A stretch of DNA of 64,000 nt. Source: Phoronis australis (lineage: Eukaryota; Phoronida; Phoronidae). Below are positions 1 to 14,800 of this stretch, piece by piece. A program made the translations under genes and the position numbers. Position 1 is the stretch's first letter. Each line of letters opens with the position of its first letter. The DNA lies in contig NMRA01000183.1 in the NCBI GenBank assembly GCA_002633005.1, positions 153,640-217,639 on the forward strand, read 5' to 3'. Under the pieces are notes generated by a model. The model saw only the letters and a list, made by a program, of their open reading frames with translations. It was not told the origin of the DNA and did no database searches.

Positions 1-241
1 TTATTCCAAGACCCACTATTTATTCCAAGACCCACTATTTATTCCAAGACCCACTATTTATTCCAAGACTCACTACTTATTCCAAGACCCACTATTTATT
101 CCAAGACCCACTGCTTATTCCAAGACTCACTACTTATTCCAAGACCCACTATTTATTCCAAGACCCACTGCTTATTCCAAGTCCCACTATTTATTCCAAG
201 ACTCACTACTTATTCCAAGACTCACTGTTTATTCCAAGACG
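1..241. repeat. 19-bp minisatellite, truncated by the window edge
   Basis: About 12.7 head-to-tail copies of TTATTCCAAGACCCACTAT with scattered substitutions (ACTCACTAC, ACCCACTGC variants). The left end is outside the window. Confidence 0.95.
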
Positions 242-2774
242 TGCTACATAGTTCCTTTTCAACCTGCTATAAACCTACCTTCCATCTCTTCCTTTAGTCC
301 ACTTATCATCATGGAATTGGTGTCAAATTGTTCCTAGTTTGCCAAACTGCGGCTGATGTCAGGGTTTCAAAAGAACTGATAGTGTGTTATTACTTGAGAC
401 TGAGGCTCATCATTATTTGGCTTGTCATGGCGTATCATTTTGTGCCCTGGTCATTTTCTCAAGCATTAATGAACTGTCAATAATTCGTGATTAAGCAACA
501 AGTTGAAACTTATTTTATAATGGCATCTGGTCTAAATCAAAGTTCACTTATTTGGAAGAAGTATAGTTCGGTAACAGCCCTTTGTTTACACAAACTTCGT
601 TAAAAAGCTTAATAGTGGTACGCTCGTAATTTCAGAACAGTCTCCTTTCTTCAGATATGCTTAAGAAAATTGTAAGGGATAACGTTAAGGTGGTCAAACC
701 TGGTGATAGATTGAATGTGGTTATTTGTTATCAGAATATCATGTCACGTCACATTGTCGTGACAAACAATCCCAGTCGTGAAAAACTACGACCAGTGGCC
801 AAATGTAGTGTTGTTTACCAAAATTTGAATTCACATGTCATATGGATGGATGTTTTTGTCCTCATTCTCATGAGCAGTGTTACATTAGACACACAGTGTG
901 TTCTCTCTCGTGATAGTTGTCTAAGGACGTGTAGGGGGGGGGTCCATTCAAGATCATTTTGTACACCAACATGACTTGAAAATAACTAGGCAAGAAATAG
1001 ACAATACCATCATTCGCTACGTTGAAAATTACATATTTCGGCTAAAGATTTTGGAATGGCTATTGATGAGTCACGAAAAACCTGTATTGAATGAGCAGCT
1101 CACAGGAGTGTATCGCACGCTGGCTCTTTTTCGATAGGGTTGCGGACTTCCTACTGTGTATTGCATTCACATTCTTTGCTTGTATGCCGCTCTTCCCACT
1201 GTCACATGTATTTCACTGTTTATTTCGCCATGTACATGTATATGCTCATTCCACTCATTCCTGATGATGTGACATGAAGTCACGTTATATAGCTAACGTT
1301 TAATTTGTTTATCTGTTATGTCTCTCGATGTTTTAATTCGTACCTGCACACCTGAAGAAATTACGAGCGTACCAGTATCATGCTTGCTAACAAAAAGTCT
1401 AGTCGTGTTTTTAACGATATTTGGAAGAAACAGGTCATTAACGGGTGCTTTAACAGAATTAAATTCTGTTGAAACTGGATCCTTAGTTTGAAATAGAGAG
1501 GGAATAACAAAATAACAAAGTATGATGTAGTTATTAAGAGAATCAGCGCGTTGGTAAATATATCTATGGGTGCAATCAGCACATGAGCATTGTGAAATGT
1601 TTTTGCTGGACTGTTTCAAACGTAAGCATTTTAAATAAAAATTTATGTTATGAAAGCAAACCATAGTAGAAGATTTAGCTAGAGTGTTTGAAGTTAACAC
1701 ACTTTAAAATCATTGTGTGGAAGCAAAGCATTTTAGGTGGAAAGGTCTAAAATGTCACACAAGCATGGTGCTACACACACACATGGGCACAATAATAGGA
1801 CACATTTTCCCTTATCTCCGGCTGCCTGTATCCTCATTACCCCTATTGCGGATGTTCACAAAATTTTGCAGACAATCATGTTCTTTTCTTGGATAGAATT
1901 GCGCTAGTGAATCTGTGAACGAACTCAACTACTATATTGCCCCCTAGTGGCAATTATCTTTTTACACCTGCTTCTTTACCTACCAAATTCCTTGACAGAT
2001 TTTCATGGAATTTGTCAAATTGGTACAAAACTAGCATTTTCAGGTTTATTCTTCGTAAGCCATGCCCTGCAGTTTCTATTTTAATTATGTTTTTTGTCTA
2101 AGCAACTCCCTCTCGATCTCCAAATCATTTGAAAAATCAATATGAAATTGTGCACATGACTTCCTATTGAGATGACCATGGCATGGCTGAATAATATGTA
2201 GATTTTCAGACAGGTCCAACTGCTGTGCTGCCTCCTAGTGGTAAATTTGCTCTTGCCTGTACTTCATTGTCTTTCAAGTTACCATATTGTTACTCATGAA
2301 ATTTGGTTTGCGTATGATATGGAGTCCAGTTGAGGAGAGTGCACTTGATATTGATTGAGAAGATTTAAATTACTATGTCAACCCCTAATGGCAATTTAGG
2401 TTTTTTTGCTTATGACTCTACAGTGTATATCTACCGAGTTTCTTGTCGGATGTCCATGAAATTGGACAAATAAGTTTCTATCAAGTGGACGACAGCATTT
2501 GCCTTGTTTCAGGCAAATTCGACTTATGCTATGCCCCCCAGCAGGCATTTTATTTTATTTATTCCATGATCGTCTTAAACACTTGTAAATACCACTTGAT
2601 TCATGGGCACGTGTGTTACTTTTGTTTCCATCAAAAAGAAATAAACAGCAGTGAAATGTTACGACTAGAACATTATAGCTCAAAAATTTTGAATTTTAGT
2701 GCTTGAATGTGTGAACACAGCTTTAAGAGATACTGGTCTTGAGTCAAGTGTACATTCTTTGTTACCTTTTTTAG
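242..2774. other. Region upstream of the first visible ZNG1 exon
   Basis: No exon encoding the expected P-loop (GYLGxGKTT-like) could be found here, so this is most likely part of a ZNG1 intron. It holds AT-rich unique sequence, a degenerate copy of the CTCF-like-motif repeat at about 1800-2545, and a short CA run near 1770. The reading frame at 657-974 has no recognisable features. Confidence 0.5.
1800..2545 (+). repeat. Dispersed repeat copy with CTAGTGG motifs
   Basis: Degenerate units sharing the plan CCCCTAGTGGCAATT, then a T-rich tract, then GGATTTTCATGAAATTTG-like sequence. Motif copies lie at 1937-1950, 2228-2241 and about 2381. Same family as the array at 12060-17110. Confidence 0.7.
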
Positions 2775-2871
2775 GTGACATCGAGGAAAAATCTATGTCT
2801 ATTGGACAAGAGGGGGAGCTGTTTGAGGAATGGTTGGAACTCAAGAATGGGTGTCTGTGCTGTTCTGTGAA
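2775..2871 (+). CDS. CBWD1: ZNG1 exon a (CLCC zinc-binding motif)
   Basis: A pyrimidine-rich tract ending TTTTTTAG precedes the exon and GTAGGT follows it. It opens with the last two bases of a split codon and encodes [11 protein letters not shown] then [15 protein letters not shown], ending with two bases of the next Lys codon. The CxCC-type motif is the metal-binding signature of the COG0523 family. This is the first ZNG1 exon I can find in the window. Confidence 0.93.
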
Positions 2872-5800
2872 GTAGGTCTAAGTCCTAGGATACTTCACTT
2901 CGCTTATGTGATCTTTAAAATTGTCTAGCAATATCAAAGAGATATTCGAATGCAGTTGACAAGACTGCCTCTCATAAATGTATTTCTCAGGGCTTGGAAT
3001 TTTCCTCTTTTAAGCAGATTTCCTGTTTTTTGGTTTCGATTTCCTCTTATTTGATTTCCATTTTCCTCTTTTTTGTCTCTTTTGCATAATTAGTTTGATG
3101 CAAAAATGTTTAATTCAATTAAATTTTTCAACACAAAAAATATTTCTATCCAAGAAGCCTATTTATTTGTGGAACAATACATCAGGTGGAGAATTCTCCT
3201 CTTCTTTGTTATTCTAAGCCCTAATTTCTATTACCTTTGGCAACAATGCCGACGATTAGTCTACAAATCATTGCCGCACTAATGTAAACTTAAGGTCGAC
3301 AAGTTTAGCCCACTATGAAATATTGACTTTAGTCTAAGGTTTAAAGATTCATGTGAAACATTTATAATTGTCAAAAAAATTCTTTCTTAGTAAGGCAACG
3401 AAAGTGTCAAATATATCTTGATCATGGTCTTCCATCAAAAATTAGGTAAATTTCCCCCAGATTATTTCAATGTCTAGTGGCTGATATCATCTTCAAAGAT
3501 GATGTTTTAGTCCTGTATACATTGAATTGTCTTCCAGGCAAATTTGTGGCAAAACTTATCACTGAGAAGATGCCGGTCATTAGAGATTGGACTAATCTGA
3601 GGTCATTTTGCCTAATTTTCTGTAATAGGCTAACAAGAATCCTGCTTCACTCTTCATAACCTTGTTTGCTTAACTTCAGAGACAATGGGGTTAAAGCCAT
3701 AGAGACTTTAATGGAGAAGAAAGGCAAGTTTGATTACATCTTGTTGGAGACCACAGGTCTGGCTGATCCTGGTAAGTAAAGCCCGTACACCAATAGTTTC
3801 ATAGACCACTGGTGCCCAGTCTGGCTGATCTTGGTAAGTGAAGCCCATACACCAACAATTATATAGACCACTGATCCTGGTAAGTAAAGCCCGTACACCA
3901 ACAGCTTCATAGACCACTGGTGCCCAGTCTGGCTGATCCTGGTAAGTGAAGCCCATACACAGTTTTTGAGACCACTGATGCCGAGTGAACTTTATCGTCA
4001 GAATGACTAAGATGGAAGGTCAGCTTTCATTTTAGTTGTTGTGTCTTACAGTATAATTGTGTGATTTTGTTGCTTTCAGATATGTTGACATCAATTGAGA
4101 CTGCTTGCACTTTTGGGGCACTTTCAATGGGCCAAATTTGCATCTCTAAATTAATTTAAGTGTGTTAGCGCAAAGCGGCATCTATAATATTGACAATTGT
4201 TCATACGTACGTACTATATCCTTCTGTACATCCAGTCATCACACAATGTTGTTATATAGCGTGATATCTCATGAAAAAAACTTTTGATTTTTTCATAATT
4301 TGTAGCAAGGTGAGGAGAGGTGTGGGAGGGGGTTCATCGTCAGTTGGTTTTCGTGACCTTGACATAATTTCCAAAATCACATTGAGAATATCAAGTGTTT
4401 AGATAGAAAGTGTTGTTGTCATGATATTTGAAGCAGTTAAGATTATGTTCATATTCTGTAATGAGCTGTCATTTTCAAAGCCACATCAAGACAATCATAT
4501 CTTTGTTTAAAAAGGATGCTGAGAATGAAGTTTTAGATTTGGTTCACATTTGGACCGAAGTGTACATATAGCATTGAGTTTTGGCGCCCTTGACCTGGAA
4601 TTGAAGGTCATGGTTAGAAAATCAAGTTTTTATGTGGAAAATGTTGTTTTTGCAATATCTCAAGAAAGAAGCTTTAAATTTTATGCACATTCTTGCTCAA
4701 AGGTATAGGCATGCCATACCAAGGCATTAGGTGGATTATGTGACCTTGTTGGCATTGTCATGGTCACATTTTCATTATTGTTGCACTAACCTTAATAGAA
4801 AATGAATCTGGTGTTATTGTGTTGCTGCACTGTGTATGAATTATTTATTTTGTTGAGCGATGACTTTTTAAGGTTTGATTCAACAAATTTCAATTTCATT
4901 GAAAATCGCTCATTACCATCTAGAATTGTTGTAACTTTAAAAGTCCTCACATCCTGAGGCAACACCAGTGGCTTAGATGTGGTTGTTGGGTGGCTTCCAC
5001 CCTGGACGGCACCCCTAGGCAGCGTGGGACAATTTGCTTACTCTGTGACAAATGCTTGTTATTATTATGTAATATTATCATTATGCAGATTTATACAGCT
5101 GCACGTATGTGTGTCCTTTTGCTCTGTTCTTATCCCATGAAAATTGACGAATCCTTGAATGTGTTTATCAGTGTCTCTTTTTCAGTGCCCATTGCCTCCA
5201 TCTTTTGGCTGGATGAGGAACTATGCAGTGATGTATATCTTGATGGTAAGGCATGATTTGTGCTGTCATCTGTTGACGAGACAGTAAGGTGTTGCTAAGA
5301 CTAGAGTGCAGAGAGTACTAGATGATATCTAGCATTATATTTGAAACAAAACTGTGTTCTGAACATGCTCTTGCATTAAAATCTATTCAGTATAACAATT
5401 CCGAAGCTATTCATCTAAATCTGTATTGTAAAATATAAATGTTCAGTATAATTCATGGTTGTCATGTGATGTTTGAGTGTTTTGGTTTTTATCTAACTAA
5501 TACAGCATTTCAAATACATGTTCTCTTTATCTTGCTCATTTTAAATTTGAGAAATGAGAAAATCAATTGAGACACATAGGTGAAACACTGTTGTTATCAT
5601 GTTTGTTAAACTTGTATTGGGCGACTTCCTTTGTTTTCACTCTCTAGCTGACTTTCTCTGTCCAGATGACATTTTGGTAATATTTTTAGCTCAGTGTCTA
5701 CACTGGTCTGTCAAACAAGGCTTGTTTCAGCTGTAGGTGTTTGCTTGCCTTTAACACTTAGTTTGGATAACATTTGTCTAGGCAGGACAGCCCTGTCTGC

Positions 5801-8800
5801 TAACTCCTCCTGTTTCTTCTCTTTTCCAGGAATTGTGACTGTTGTGGACGCCAAGTTCTGCGCACAGGTTGGGTCACTTTAGTACTTTAATTGCTACTGT
5901 CCATTTAATTAGGTTACATATTCAAAAAGAAAGATAATACTAAACCTGGTCTGGTCTATGATTTTAAAGAGGTTGTGCGGGTTAGTTACGCAGTGTATGT
6001 GGCTGCACTCCTGTGTTCCAGTTCTTCAGTATCTCCAAAGCTGACACTCTAAAGAACCCAAGACCCAAGCTTTATAATATTTTTCTTCAGGTCATAATGC
6101 TATATTGCAAATATCGCAAATCTGGCCCCAAACAAAAAGTTAAGACTGAAGTTTTAGTTGTTTGCAGTCTCAAAAAATCATTTGATGAAATACATCTTAT
6201 AAATAGTGAAGTTAAATGTAACTTTCACGTTTCTGATCTGCTGTCGGTGTTATTGATGTGAATCAGTGTATTGCTTCAAAACTAGCCTGCAAAATTTCAT
6301 TTGGAGACTTTAATAATTCAACATTAAAAGTTTGTACTTTTGCACTTTGAAATCCTCTGTCTAAGTGAAATTTTTTTGGCTTGCTGTAAGCTTCAATCTA
6401 GGATAAGACAAGAAAGGGACTATTTACTCGCCAAAATACTGTTTTTGTACTCCTCTCAAGATAAAGTTTAGTCATCAGAATGCAGAACATGTGGTGGTAG
6501 CTTACTTTTAGTGCATATTTCAACACAATAGCCTTGCTAGGAGAACCCTGGTCTTGTCACCCATTGCTATCATAGTGTTGATGTCTACATGTTGTTTAAA
6601 CTGGTAGACTCATTTTGAATACAAACTTCCATGGACAACCGCAGAACCTAAGATATAAGGTGACCGCATTGCAAACGTTACTCATTGTTTGTGTTAGTAA
6701 GCGCTTTTCCAGAAATAACACTGGTGTGCCGTCGTCGGTCGTTCGGTTAAGCCTCATTTGAGTGTGCAAATTATTTGTGTTATAGTGTATGAATTAATTT
6801 CTGGTTTTGCCGTCTTAATTGGCGTGCTTTTTTGTCCTGTGGTGTATTGCTGATTGCTGGAGTTTTAGGATACTCACTGCGGGTGTGCAGTTGGTTATTG
6901 CCTGAGATCTGGCTCATTAAGTTGCCTTGTCACAACAGTTCATTTTATGCACCAAACAGGCTCTCTAGCAATACCAAGATGTCTTTTATTCCCTACCGTG
7001 GAAATCATACCTCATTTGAGTGAGGACCAATTTTATAGTGCAAAGTAGTCCAAATCAACAACTACTGCCTTAGACGGCCAAAGGCGTGGGTTAATAGCTC
7101 TTTTAAATACCATTCTGACTCTGTTTGCTCTAATCTAGACCTTTCTTGTCAGTTTTACTGCCTAATTAATCAATCATTATAGTTAAGTTTAATCCCAATG
7201 GCATATGAAAAGGGCCCTATTGCTTTTAGAGAATGGTTTAATGTGATTGGTCTCTGTTTCTTCAAGAAATATTTTTAAAGAATTGCTGATCTGCAGAATG
7301 ACCTGAAATGCTGTCAGTCGCATCCAGTGGGATGGGCGATCAGTCGCATCCAATGGGATGAGCTATCAGTCGCATCCAATGGGATGAGCCGTCAATTGAA
7401 GCAAATTTACCAGACCGGAATGTATTCAGCGGATGTGTTTTTGACCAGAAATGAACTCTCTAGAGTCAAACAGAAACTAATTTTTTAGGATTTTATAATT
7501 CTTTTGCTGTTCGTATACTGTTTCAGAACGGAAATAGATTAAAAAGAGTTAAAAGTAAAAACCTCATGTGTTTTGAATGATCAAATAAAAATGAGCGTTT
7601 TTGATTGAAAATGACAAAGATTACAGGTCGCTTTTGTTTAATGAAAATCTAAAATGTACTCACTATCTCCTGTCTATTTGTGGGTTGTCTTATGAGAAAT
7701 GTGGTGTTGTGTCAGTCTGACAAATTGATCAGTCATTGTGGCCAACATCTGGATGTGATTGTCGGCACAAAACATTAGTAATTCTCAGTTAAGGCATTCA
7801 TCTGTTGACATTCAGAGTTTTTGTGTTAAAAGATCCCACTCACAACAGAAAATGATTTATTCAAGAGGAGATATGTTTGTAAGTGCAGTTTAAATGTACA
7901 ATTTATGGGTGAGGAATGCCTTTCTAAGCAAAATACTGGAACTCATCCACCTCTCCTAAATAAGCACCATATTAACACCAGCATTGTAGGGGTTGAGAAT
8001 TAATTGGACAATTAATGTCTTTTAAACTGTCATTTTCATATCCACCCTAGTTGTCTTACAGTTTTTGACGTTTATCACATCTTCATTGTTTCAACAATTG
8101 AAATTCACTTTCACATACACTGTTGTGATACTTGTTCTTTAGTCCTTGCTGTTTGCTATTTCAAGTGAGACAATCTAAAAATAATTTGGCAGCCGGAAAA
8201 CGATTTAGATTGACTGGTCGCCGTTGATCGTCATTTGTTACACGCGTAGCGCCATGTCATGTTTTCCTAAGAAGCGTTTTTGTCACAGATCAGCCAATAA
8301 TGTGGTGGAACTAGTTAGATGCTCTTACTGACCGGCCGTACTCTGTAACTTATCCCAGTCAGTGCTGGTATTCTTGTTTGTTTATCTTTTACACCAAACA
8401 CTGAACAAAAGCATCCCTTTTCAGCTCACCATACTGATGTTAATGAGAGAAAAATGAGTGATTGATTGGCTGGTGTAAAATTAACCAGTGGCCATTATTT
8501 GGATGGGATTTGATGTGTGAAGGGGCCAATGTTTTTGTGAAAACCAGTTTATGGTTTCCAGATGAGTCTCCTGCACTGTTGGTCAACTGGCTCCCTCTGT
8601 TGGCATTCTAATCAGTGGTTTTGTATTCTGTTGTTTGTATCCACACAGAGTTAAGCTTTTGTTGATAGAATTATACCTCCATCATCCACTGCTGTACTGT
8701 AAAGCATGCAGTCTTTAGACTATGATTTAGGGATTGTCATTGGTAGAAAAGCGAAGAATACAGTTGGTAGATAAAAGCTTTATTTTTCTGAAAGGCATAA

Positions 8801-11800
8801 GGCAAAAGCTTTGGGGTTGCTTGTGTATTGTGAACCTTGTGCCAATCTCATTACAATTGCGCTTTTGTTGCAAAAACCCACTCAGTTTCGATTTCTTAGT
8901 CGTGATTAACGATTTTTGGTATTCTATTGATTTTTATAGATAGCTGGCCAGTAGTGTAATTATATTTTCAGAATCAAACAATTGCTGTGTCACACTCACT
9001 GTGTGTCAGCCTTCAACACAGGTTGACACTGTATAGGTTAATTGATATTTTCAGTGGCTGGAAAATTGACCAACAATATCGCCTGTCCTAGATTGATTGT
9101 GTTTGTATTATGCACTGGTGTGATTATCCAAACAATTCATCCAAAGTACCACATTTGTGTGGTTTTTGTGATTGAGGGACCCAATGGGTCTACCAGAGTT
9201 GTATGTGGAGAATGCAAAGCCAATAAAGTTCTCATTATAATCAACACAGCTGTGGTCAGCCAGAGAAGTAATCGTTCTGCTGTATGTGCAACAAATCAAC
9301 TTTTTTCCCAATTTTATGAAAAAATATTCTCGGTTTTGTATCTACATTCAGTTTATTCATTTATTATTAGGTACATATTTGTTGCAACATAAATTAACAT
9401 GCCCCAATCATGAAAGGAGGAAAAATAATAAATTATTTTTGCTACTGAACTTATCTCAGTATCATGGGGGTGAGGGTGGAGAAACAAAATCATTAATGGA
9501 TTGCCTAAGTTAAGATACATTTTTTCTAGGGTTGAGAAATAATGTTTAAACTCTGTAACAACATTTATCACTCGCTGAGGATTGGCTATTATCTTGTGAC
9601 ATTTTTTTTAAAATGTCGTTGACCTTGAAGCTAAAGGCGGGACTGTGTAATGTTTTGTGGCACTACTTGATGTCACGTGAAAGAATAGCAGCTTGTACAT
9701 CTGCCTGATCACCAAACAATTAGAGTTGGTGTCTTTGTAGAACAATACAATCTAAGTATTAGTCCATGTTAAAGACTTCAGTAAGCCGTAAACTATCTTG
9801 TTGCCATGCCGCTTGTCAAATTGGCAGTTTTTTCTCTGACACTCTTTGATCATTGGTGCGGTTCCTGGATGCCTAGCTGCGGTCGACTGCCGACTAAAAG
9901 TAGTCTGCTTGGCACCTTGCGGGAATCCTAAGTCGGTGTCGATGGCACCATCAAAATGACATGGTTCCGTCCGCAAGTTTTGACAATGAATTGTCAATTA
10001 CTTCTTTTTAAATTGGGTTTGTGACATGTAGATGTCATGGTTTGCTGCCTCATCAACAGAAATTGGTTGTAATTGTTTTCATTGTTTTTAAATTATTTGG
10101 TTAGTTCCATTTGGTATCTGCTTTACTGGATGCTAAAGCAAAACTAGTGTTATGATACTTATGAATGAATTGTTTTGCAGACTCTAAGCGCTCACTTACC
10201 TGCATCTACCAAAACCACTGGTTCATATAACATTAAATTATGTCAAGAGAATGAATTTTCTCGAAAATAATTAAAAGCTAAAATGTGTTTATTTTTCGTT
10301 ATTTTTCCATTTAGGAATCTTGTTCCGACTTCAGGAAGACGTACTCAAGCCATGAACGAGTTTTGTGGTGTTTTCTCAAATCAAAAATAAATATAATTTT
10401 CAGCTGCATTTCAAAAAATCTGCAAATTTTATTGTGGTGCAGTTTGATTTTACCAAGTATAAACTAACGATTTGAAGGTCTCATGCCAAGAAGTCACAAA
10501 CTTGAATCGGACCATCTCTATCTATACTGGATTGCATCCTTCTTGGGCGTAGGTGTTTTTTCCCTGCCTTTAACATTTTCAAATCCTTAGTTGAAAATGT
10601 CCTCATAATAAAACTGTTAAGTAGGTCCAAGTTCCTAAGTTATCATTTCTGCAAGTCTGTAATACACATGCTTACTTTTAAAGGTGCACTTAAACCAAGC
10701 TTTCTCTCAAAAATCAACTTAATATCAATTAGGTCACTTACTGTTACAAATCCGTCTCATGTTGTCGCTCACGTCTAAAGTTGAGAAGAACTGACCAGTG
10801 TTTATCATGGTGGATTAGTTTCATCCCCTGATTCAATATGGCTGTCACAGAAACTCACTTCAAATAAAGGATGCAAGCACGATTACATTGTTCTAGAAGG
10901 TCATCTGTGAGGAAAGTTGTTTTTGGCATTGATGTATAATCTATAGTTTCTTTGATATCAAAACTGGAATGAATTTGACAAATCTAATGGCTTGTTCATT
11001 AGAAGAAATCAGTCACCAGGTGGCCAGCTCATCCCTTGTTCACGAGTCGACTGGGATCACCTAGAATTAACTACCTAACAACATGCCAATCTTAAACACA
11101 ACAACATTTTTGAATCTGTTCAAATGTAGTTTGGCAAAGAAACGATTTATGAGGAAAGGATGCTTTTGATGCCCGATACTACAAGATAATGTCATGTATG
11201 TGTAAAAATATCCCATTTGGTTATATGTGGAGATAATCTGACATACGGAATAAATGGGTGTAAAACAAAATCTCGCAAGAAATTCATGAGCATATTGCGT
11301 TGTTAAAAGCTCCCTGTATTAAAATGACTTGAGCATCGAGATTTCTGGATGAAAGAGTCTTGTGACAGATTGACGCAGACCACCAAGTTTTGAGATTCGA
11401 CTCAGTAGTTGACCATCACATAAGTAAGTGGATTCTCATGCAAACTTTTGTAGTCACTCGTAGTTGCAAGTTATAAATTATATTTTGTCAATGCTTGCCT
11501 AATGAATTTAAACTCCAATTTTGCAGAAGTTGCAAGATGTCCAGGAGGATGGATTCAATGAAGCTGTCAGGTATGAGAACTTAATCTCTAAAAGCATGCC
11601 AGTCAAATAGCCACTTGGAGTTTTGTTTGTTTGGAAATGCTTTGACTGTTAGTTTCTACTCACTTTTCTTTTAAACATACTTTAGTTTTCAAAAAGGGAA
11701 ATTCATTTTGCTTCGTCAAAGTTGTGATGAACACAGATCCAAACCACACAGAAACAAAAGTAAAATCTTTGTAAAGTTACCAAACATTTGATCCAATATT

Positions 11801-14800
11801 TTGCACATCTTTGTTCCTATCACTTGGGTAATTCTCTTTAGGATCTCAAAAAGGAACCAACAAAAACTGAGCCGGAAATGACGTAGAATATGGTAAAATA
11901 TCACCAATTTTGGCCAAAAATAATTGCCAAAATCGATCTTTTTCATTTTTCATGAGGTACTAGTTTGCGTAAGAGCCAAAGTTGAGGCATGTTTTGTGGC
12001 CAAAGTTAAGGTATGTTTTTTTTGGTCAAAGTTGCTTGTTTCCATCCTTCATTCTGTTTTGCCAGAATGTTAAAATGGACTCTGTTGGATGGATGTTCAT
12101 GAAATTTTACAGACGTCTTCTTGTCATGGACATCACGACCTGAGTTAATTTTCAGATGAAACCTACAACTGGTGTGTCCCCTAGAGAATACTGAACAGTT
12201 GCCTCTTTATCTTTGGAACTCCGTGGCGGATTTTCATGACATTTAAATGGGTATCTATTAAAGGGATAACATTCTGCACCACCTAGTGGCCATTTTTACT
12301 GCTTATCTGTCTCGCTGGTTCTCTGTGTGTAGAGGTCACCCAGAGATATCATTCAGTAGCACATGCTTTATCACTGGTTGATGTTAGCTTGGCAGTCATT
12401 GGTTAGCTTTACAACAAAGAGAGAAAATGTTGAACTATGAATGATTTTTAGCTTTGTCATGCAAGTGGCATAGCAGGAACTATTTCGTTTCTGCACGAAT
12501 GTTAAATAGCCGCGTGCTTGAAGCACATACATGTACCATAAACACATATCTGGCCGATTTCACTGGTGTGTAATTCATACTGTATGAATACAAGACATTA
12601 TCATAAACAAAAATCATTGACTGTAGAAAGATGCACTCCGATGATGTGCAGCCACAATTTCTAGGATTCACATTTCGTGAACATGAATTAAGCGGCCGAT
12701 TTGTCTGTACAACAGACCACATTTACACTTCCTACATCAGTCATGTCAGTTTGTTTGCGTAGATCGGTACCTGTTGAGGATTCAACCAGCCACTCAGAAA
12801 CGCCGGTGTAAAAAAAAATTCCTGAGGAAAATTAAATGATACCTGCATTTTTTTCAACCAACACGCAGGGAACCAGCGAGCTTCTCTGTTAGCCATAGCA
12901 CTATGTGGATCATTGTTGGGAAGAGCGTGGCTTGCAATTATTTTTTTACAACTCTGACTACTGTAGCATCCACTATTGGCAGTTTTTTGCCTGTGCAGTT
13001 GTATCTCCTCAATTCCTTGCTGGGCCTTTGTTAAATTTAGCAAGTGAATGTGACAATCTATGATGAGGACTTTCTGACCTATTCGACTCCCCTAGTGGCA
13101 ATTTCATATTTTTCCATTTCCATCCGTATTTTAGGAATTCCTTGATGGATTTTCATGTAGTTTGGCTAATGCGTTTTTGTTAAAGAGATGATGACATATT
13201 CCCAGTTTCAGATGGATTTGACATGTTTTCAGCACCTACGAGCATTGGCCATTTTTGTGCTCCCACATATTTATGTGTGGGTGCACATTGCAGTCATCAC
13301 TGTCTGGGTGTACAGGGGTCCGCCATCCACGGCTGTATCTCCTAAACTCTTTGCAGTATCGTAATGAGATGTGACACACATGTTTCTATGAAACTGACGA
13401 CAGACGACCACGACTTTTGGACTGATTCGACTAACACTCTGCTCCTTGTGGCCATTTTATTGATTTTATGTTTGGCTCTTTATTTTTAGAGCTTCTTGAT
13501 GGATTTTCGTGAAATTTAGCATATAGGTTTCTATTCATGAGACAATGATGCCTTCCCTTTTCCGGACAGATTTTATGTATTCTGCGCCACCTAATTGCAA
13601 TTTGAAAAAAAATGAGTTTATGATGTCTGCCTTCCTATCCGCCAAACTACTCAAAGGATCATTATGAAAATTGGCGGATGTTTTCTTATGAGAAGACTGC
13701 AGCTGACACTAATTTTCAGATGGGTTGGACTACTGTGGTGACCACTAGTGACTTTTGTTTTTTGTGTGCACTGCTGTATCTCCTTAACTCTTTGGAGTAT
13801 CTGTTTGAAATGTGACAAATATGCTCCTATGAAGGTGATAACAGATGATGATGAGTTTCAGACTAATCTGACTGCAAGTGCGACCCCTAGTGGGAGTTTT
13901 AATATTTTCCATTTACCTCTGTAACTTTGGACTTCATTGATGGATTTTTTATGCGCCCACATATTTATGTGTGGACGCATTATGCCGTCATCTCCGTCCG
14001 TCCGTCCGGCGTCCAGTGTCCGCTGCTCTATCTCCAAAACCCTTTGACATACGTTCATGAAATTTCGTACATATGTTTCATTCAAGAATGGGACGGCATG
14101 TGCCAACTTTTGGACGGATCCGACTACCGGTGTGCCCCCTAGTGGCAATTTTAGTTTTTTACGCTTACCTTTGTATCTTCAAAATTCCCCAACGGATTTT
14201 CAGGAAATTTTGTATGTAGGCACCTATTAGTGAGATGACGCTATCCTCCCATTTTCAGATGGATTTGACATAGTTTGCGCCACCTAGTGGCCATTTTAAG
14301 TGTATTCGAGTCTGTTTTTGTGCGTCCACCCCTCTATCAACCAAATCGCTCAAAGGATGATTGTGAAAATTGGCATGTATATTCTTACTATGTAGAGGAC
14401 GGTTGACGGTGATTTTCCGACGATTTCGAGTACTGTGGCGCCTCCTAGTGGCAGTTTTGTTTTTTTTGCGCCTATGGCTGTATCTCCTAAACCGTTCGCA
14501 GGATCTTTACGAAATTGTGTAAGTATATTTATATGATGTTANNNNNNNNNNNNNNNNNNNNNNNNNNNNNNNNNNNNNNNNNNNNNNNNNNNNNNNNNNN
14601 NNNNNNNNNNNNNNNNNNNNNNNNNNNNNNNNNNNNNNNNNNNNNNNNNNNNNNNNNNNNNNNNNNNNNNNNNNNNNNNNNNNNNNNNNNNNNNNNNNNN
14701 NNNNNNNNNNNNNNNNNNNNNNNNNNNNNNNNNNNNNNNNNNNNNNNNNNNNNNNNNNNNNNNNNNNNNNNNNNNNNNNNNNNNNNNNNNNNNNNNNNNN

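Noticed and set aside
1-241. CRISPR-like array of short repeats
   Set aside because: The 19-bp units abut directly with no unique spacers, in a eukaryotic genome. It is a minisatellite. The same applies to the arrays at 19865, 24229, 33956, 44708 and 45683.
657-974. 105-codon + strand frame near the left end
   Set aside because: No recognisable domain and ordinary intronic composition. It does not encode the missing ZNG1 P-loop region.
3708-3956. 82-codon - strand frame with two similar halves
   Set aside because: Antisense translation of the duplicated exon tail and donor minisatellite.
4990-5256. 88-codon + strand frame overlapping ZNG1 exon c
   Set aside because: Only 5186-5245 is coding. 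The frame before it runs through intron sequence and the polypyrimidine tract of the acceptor.
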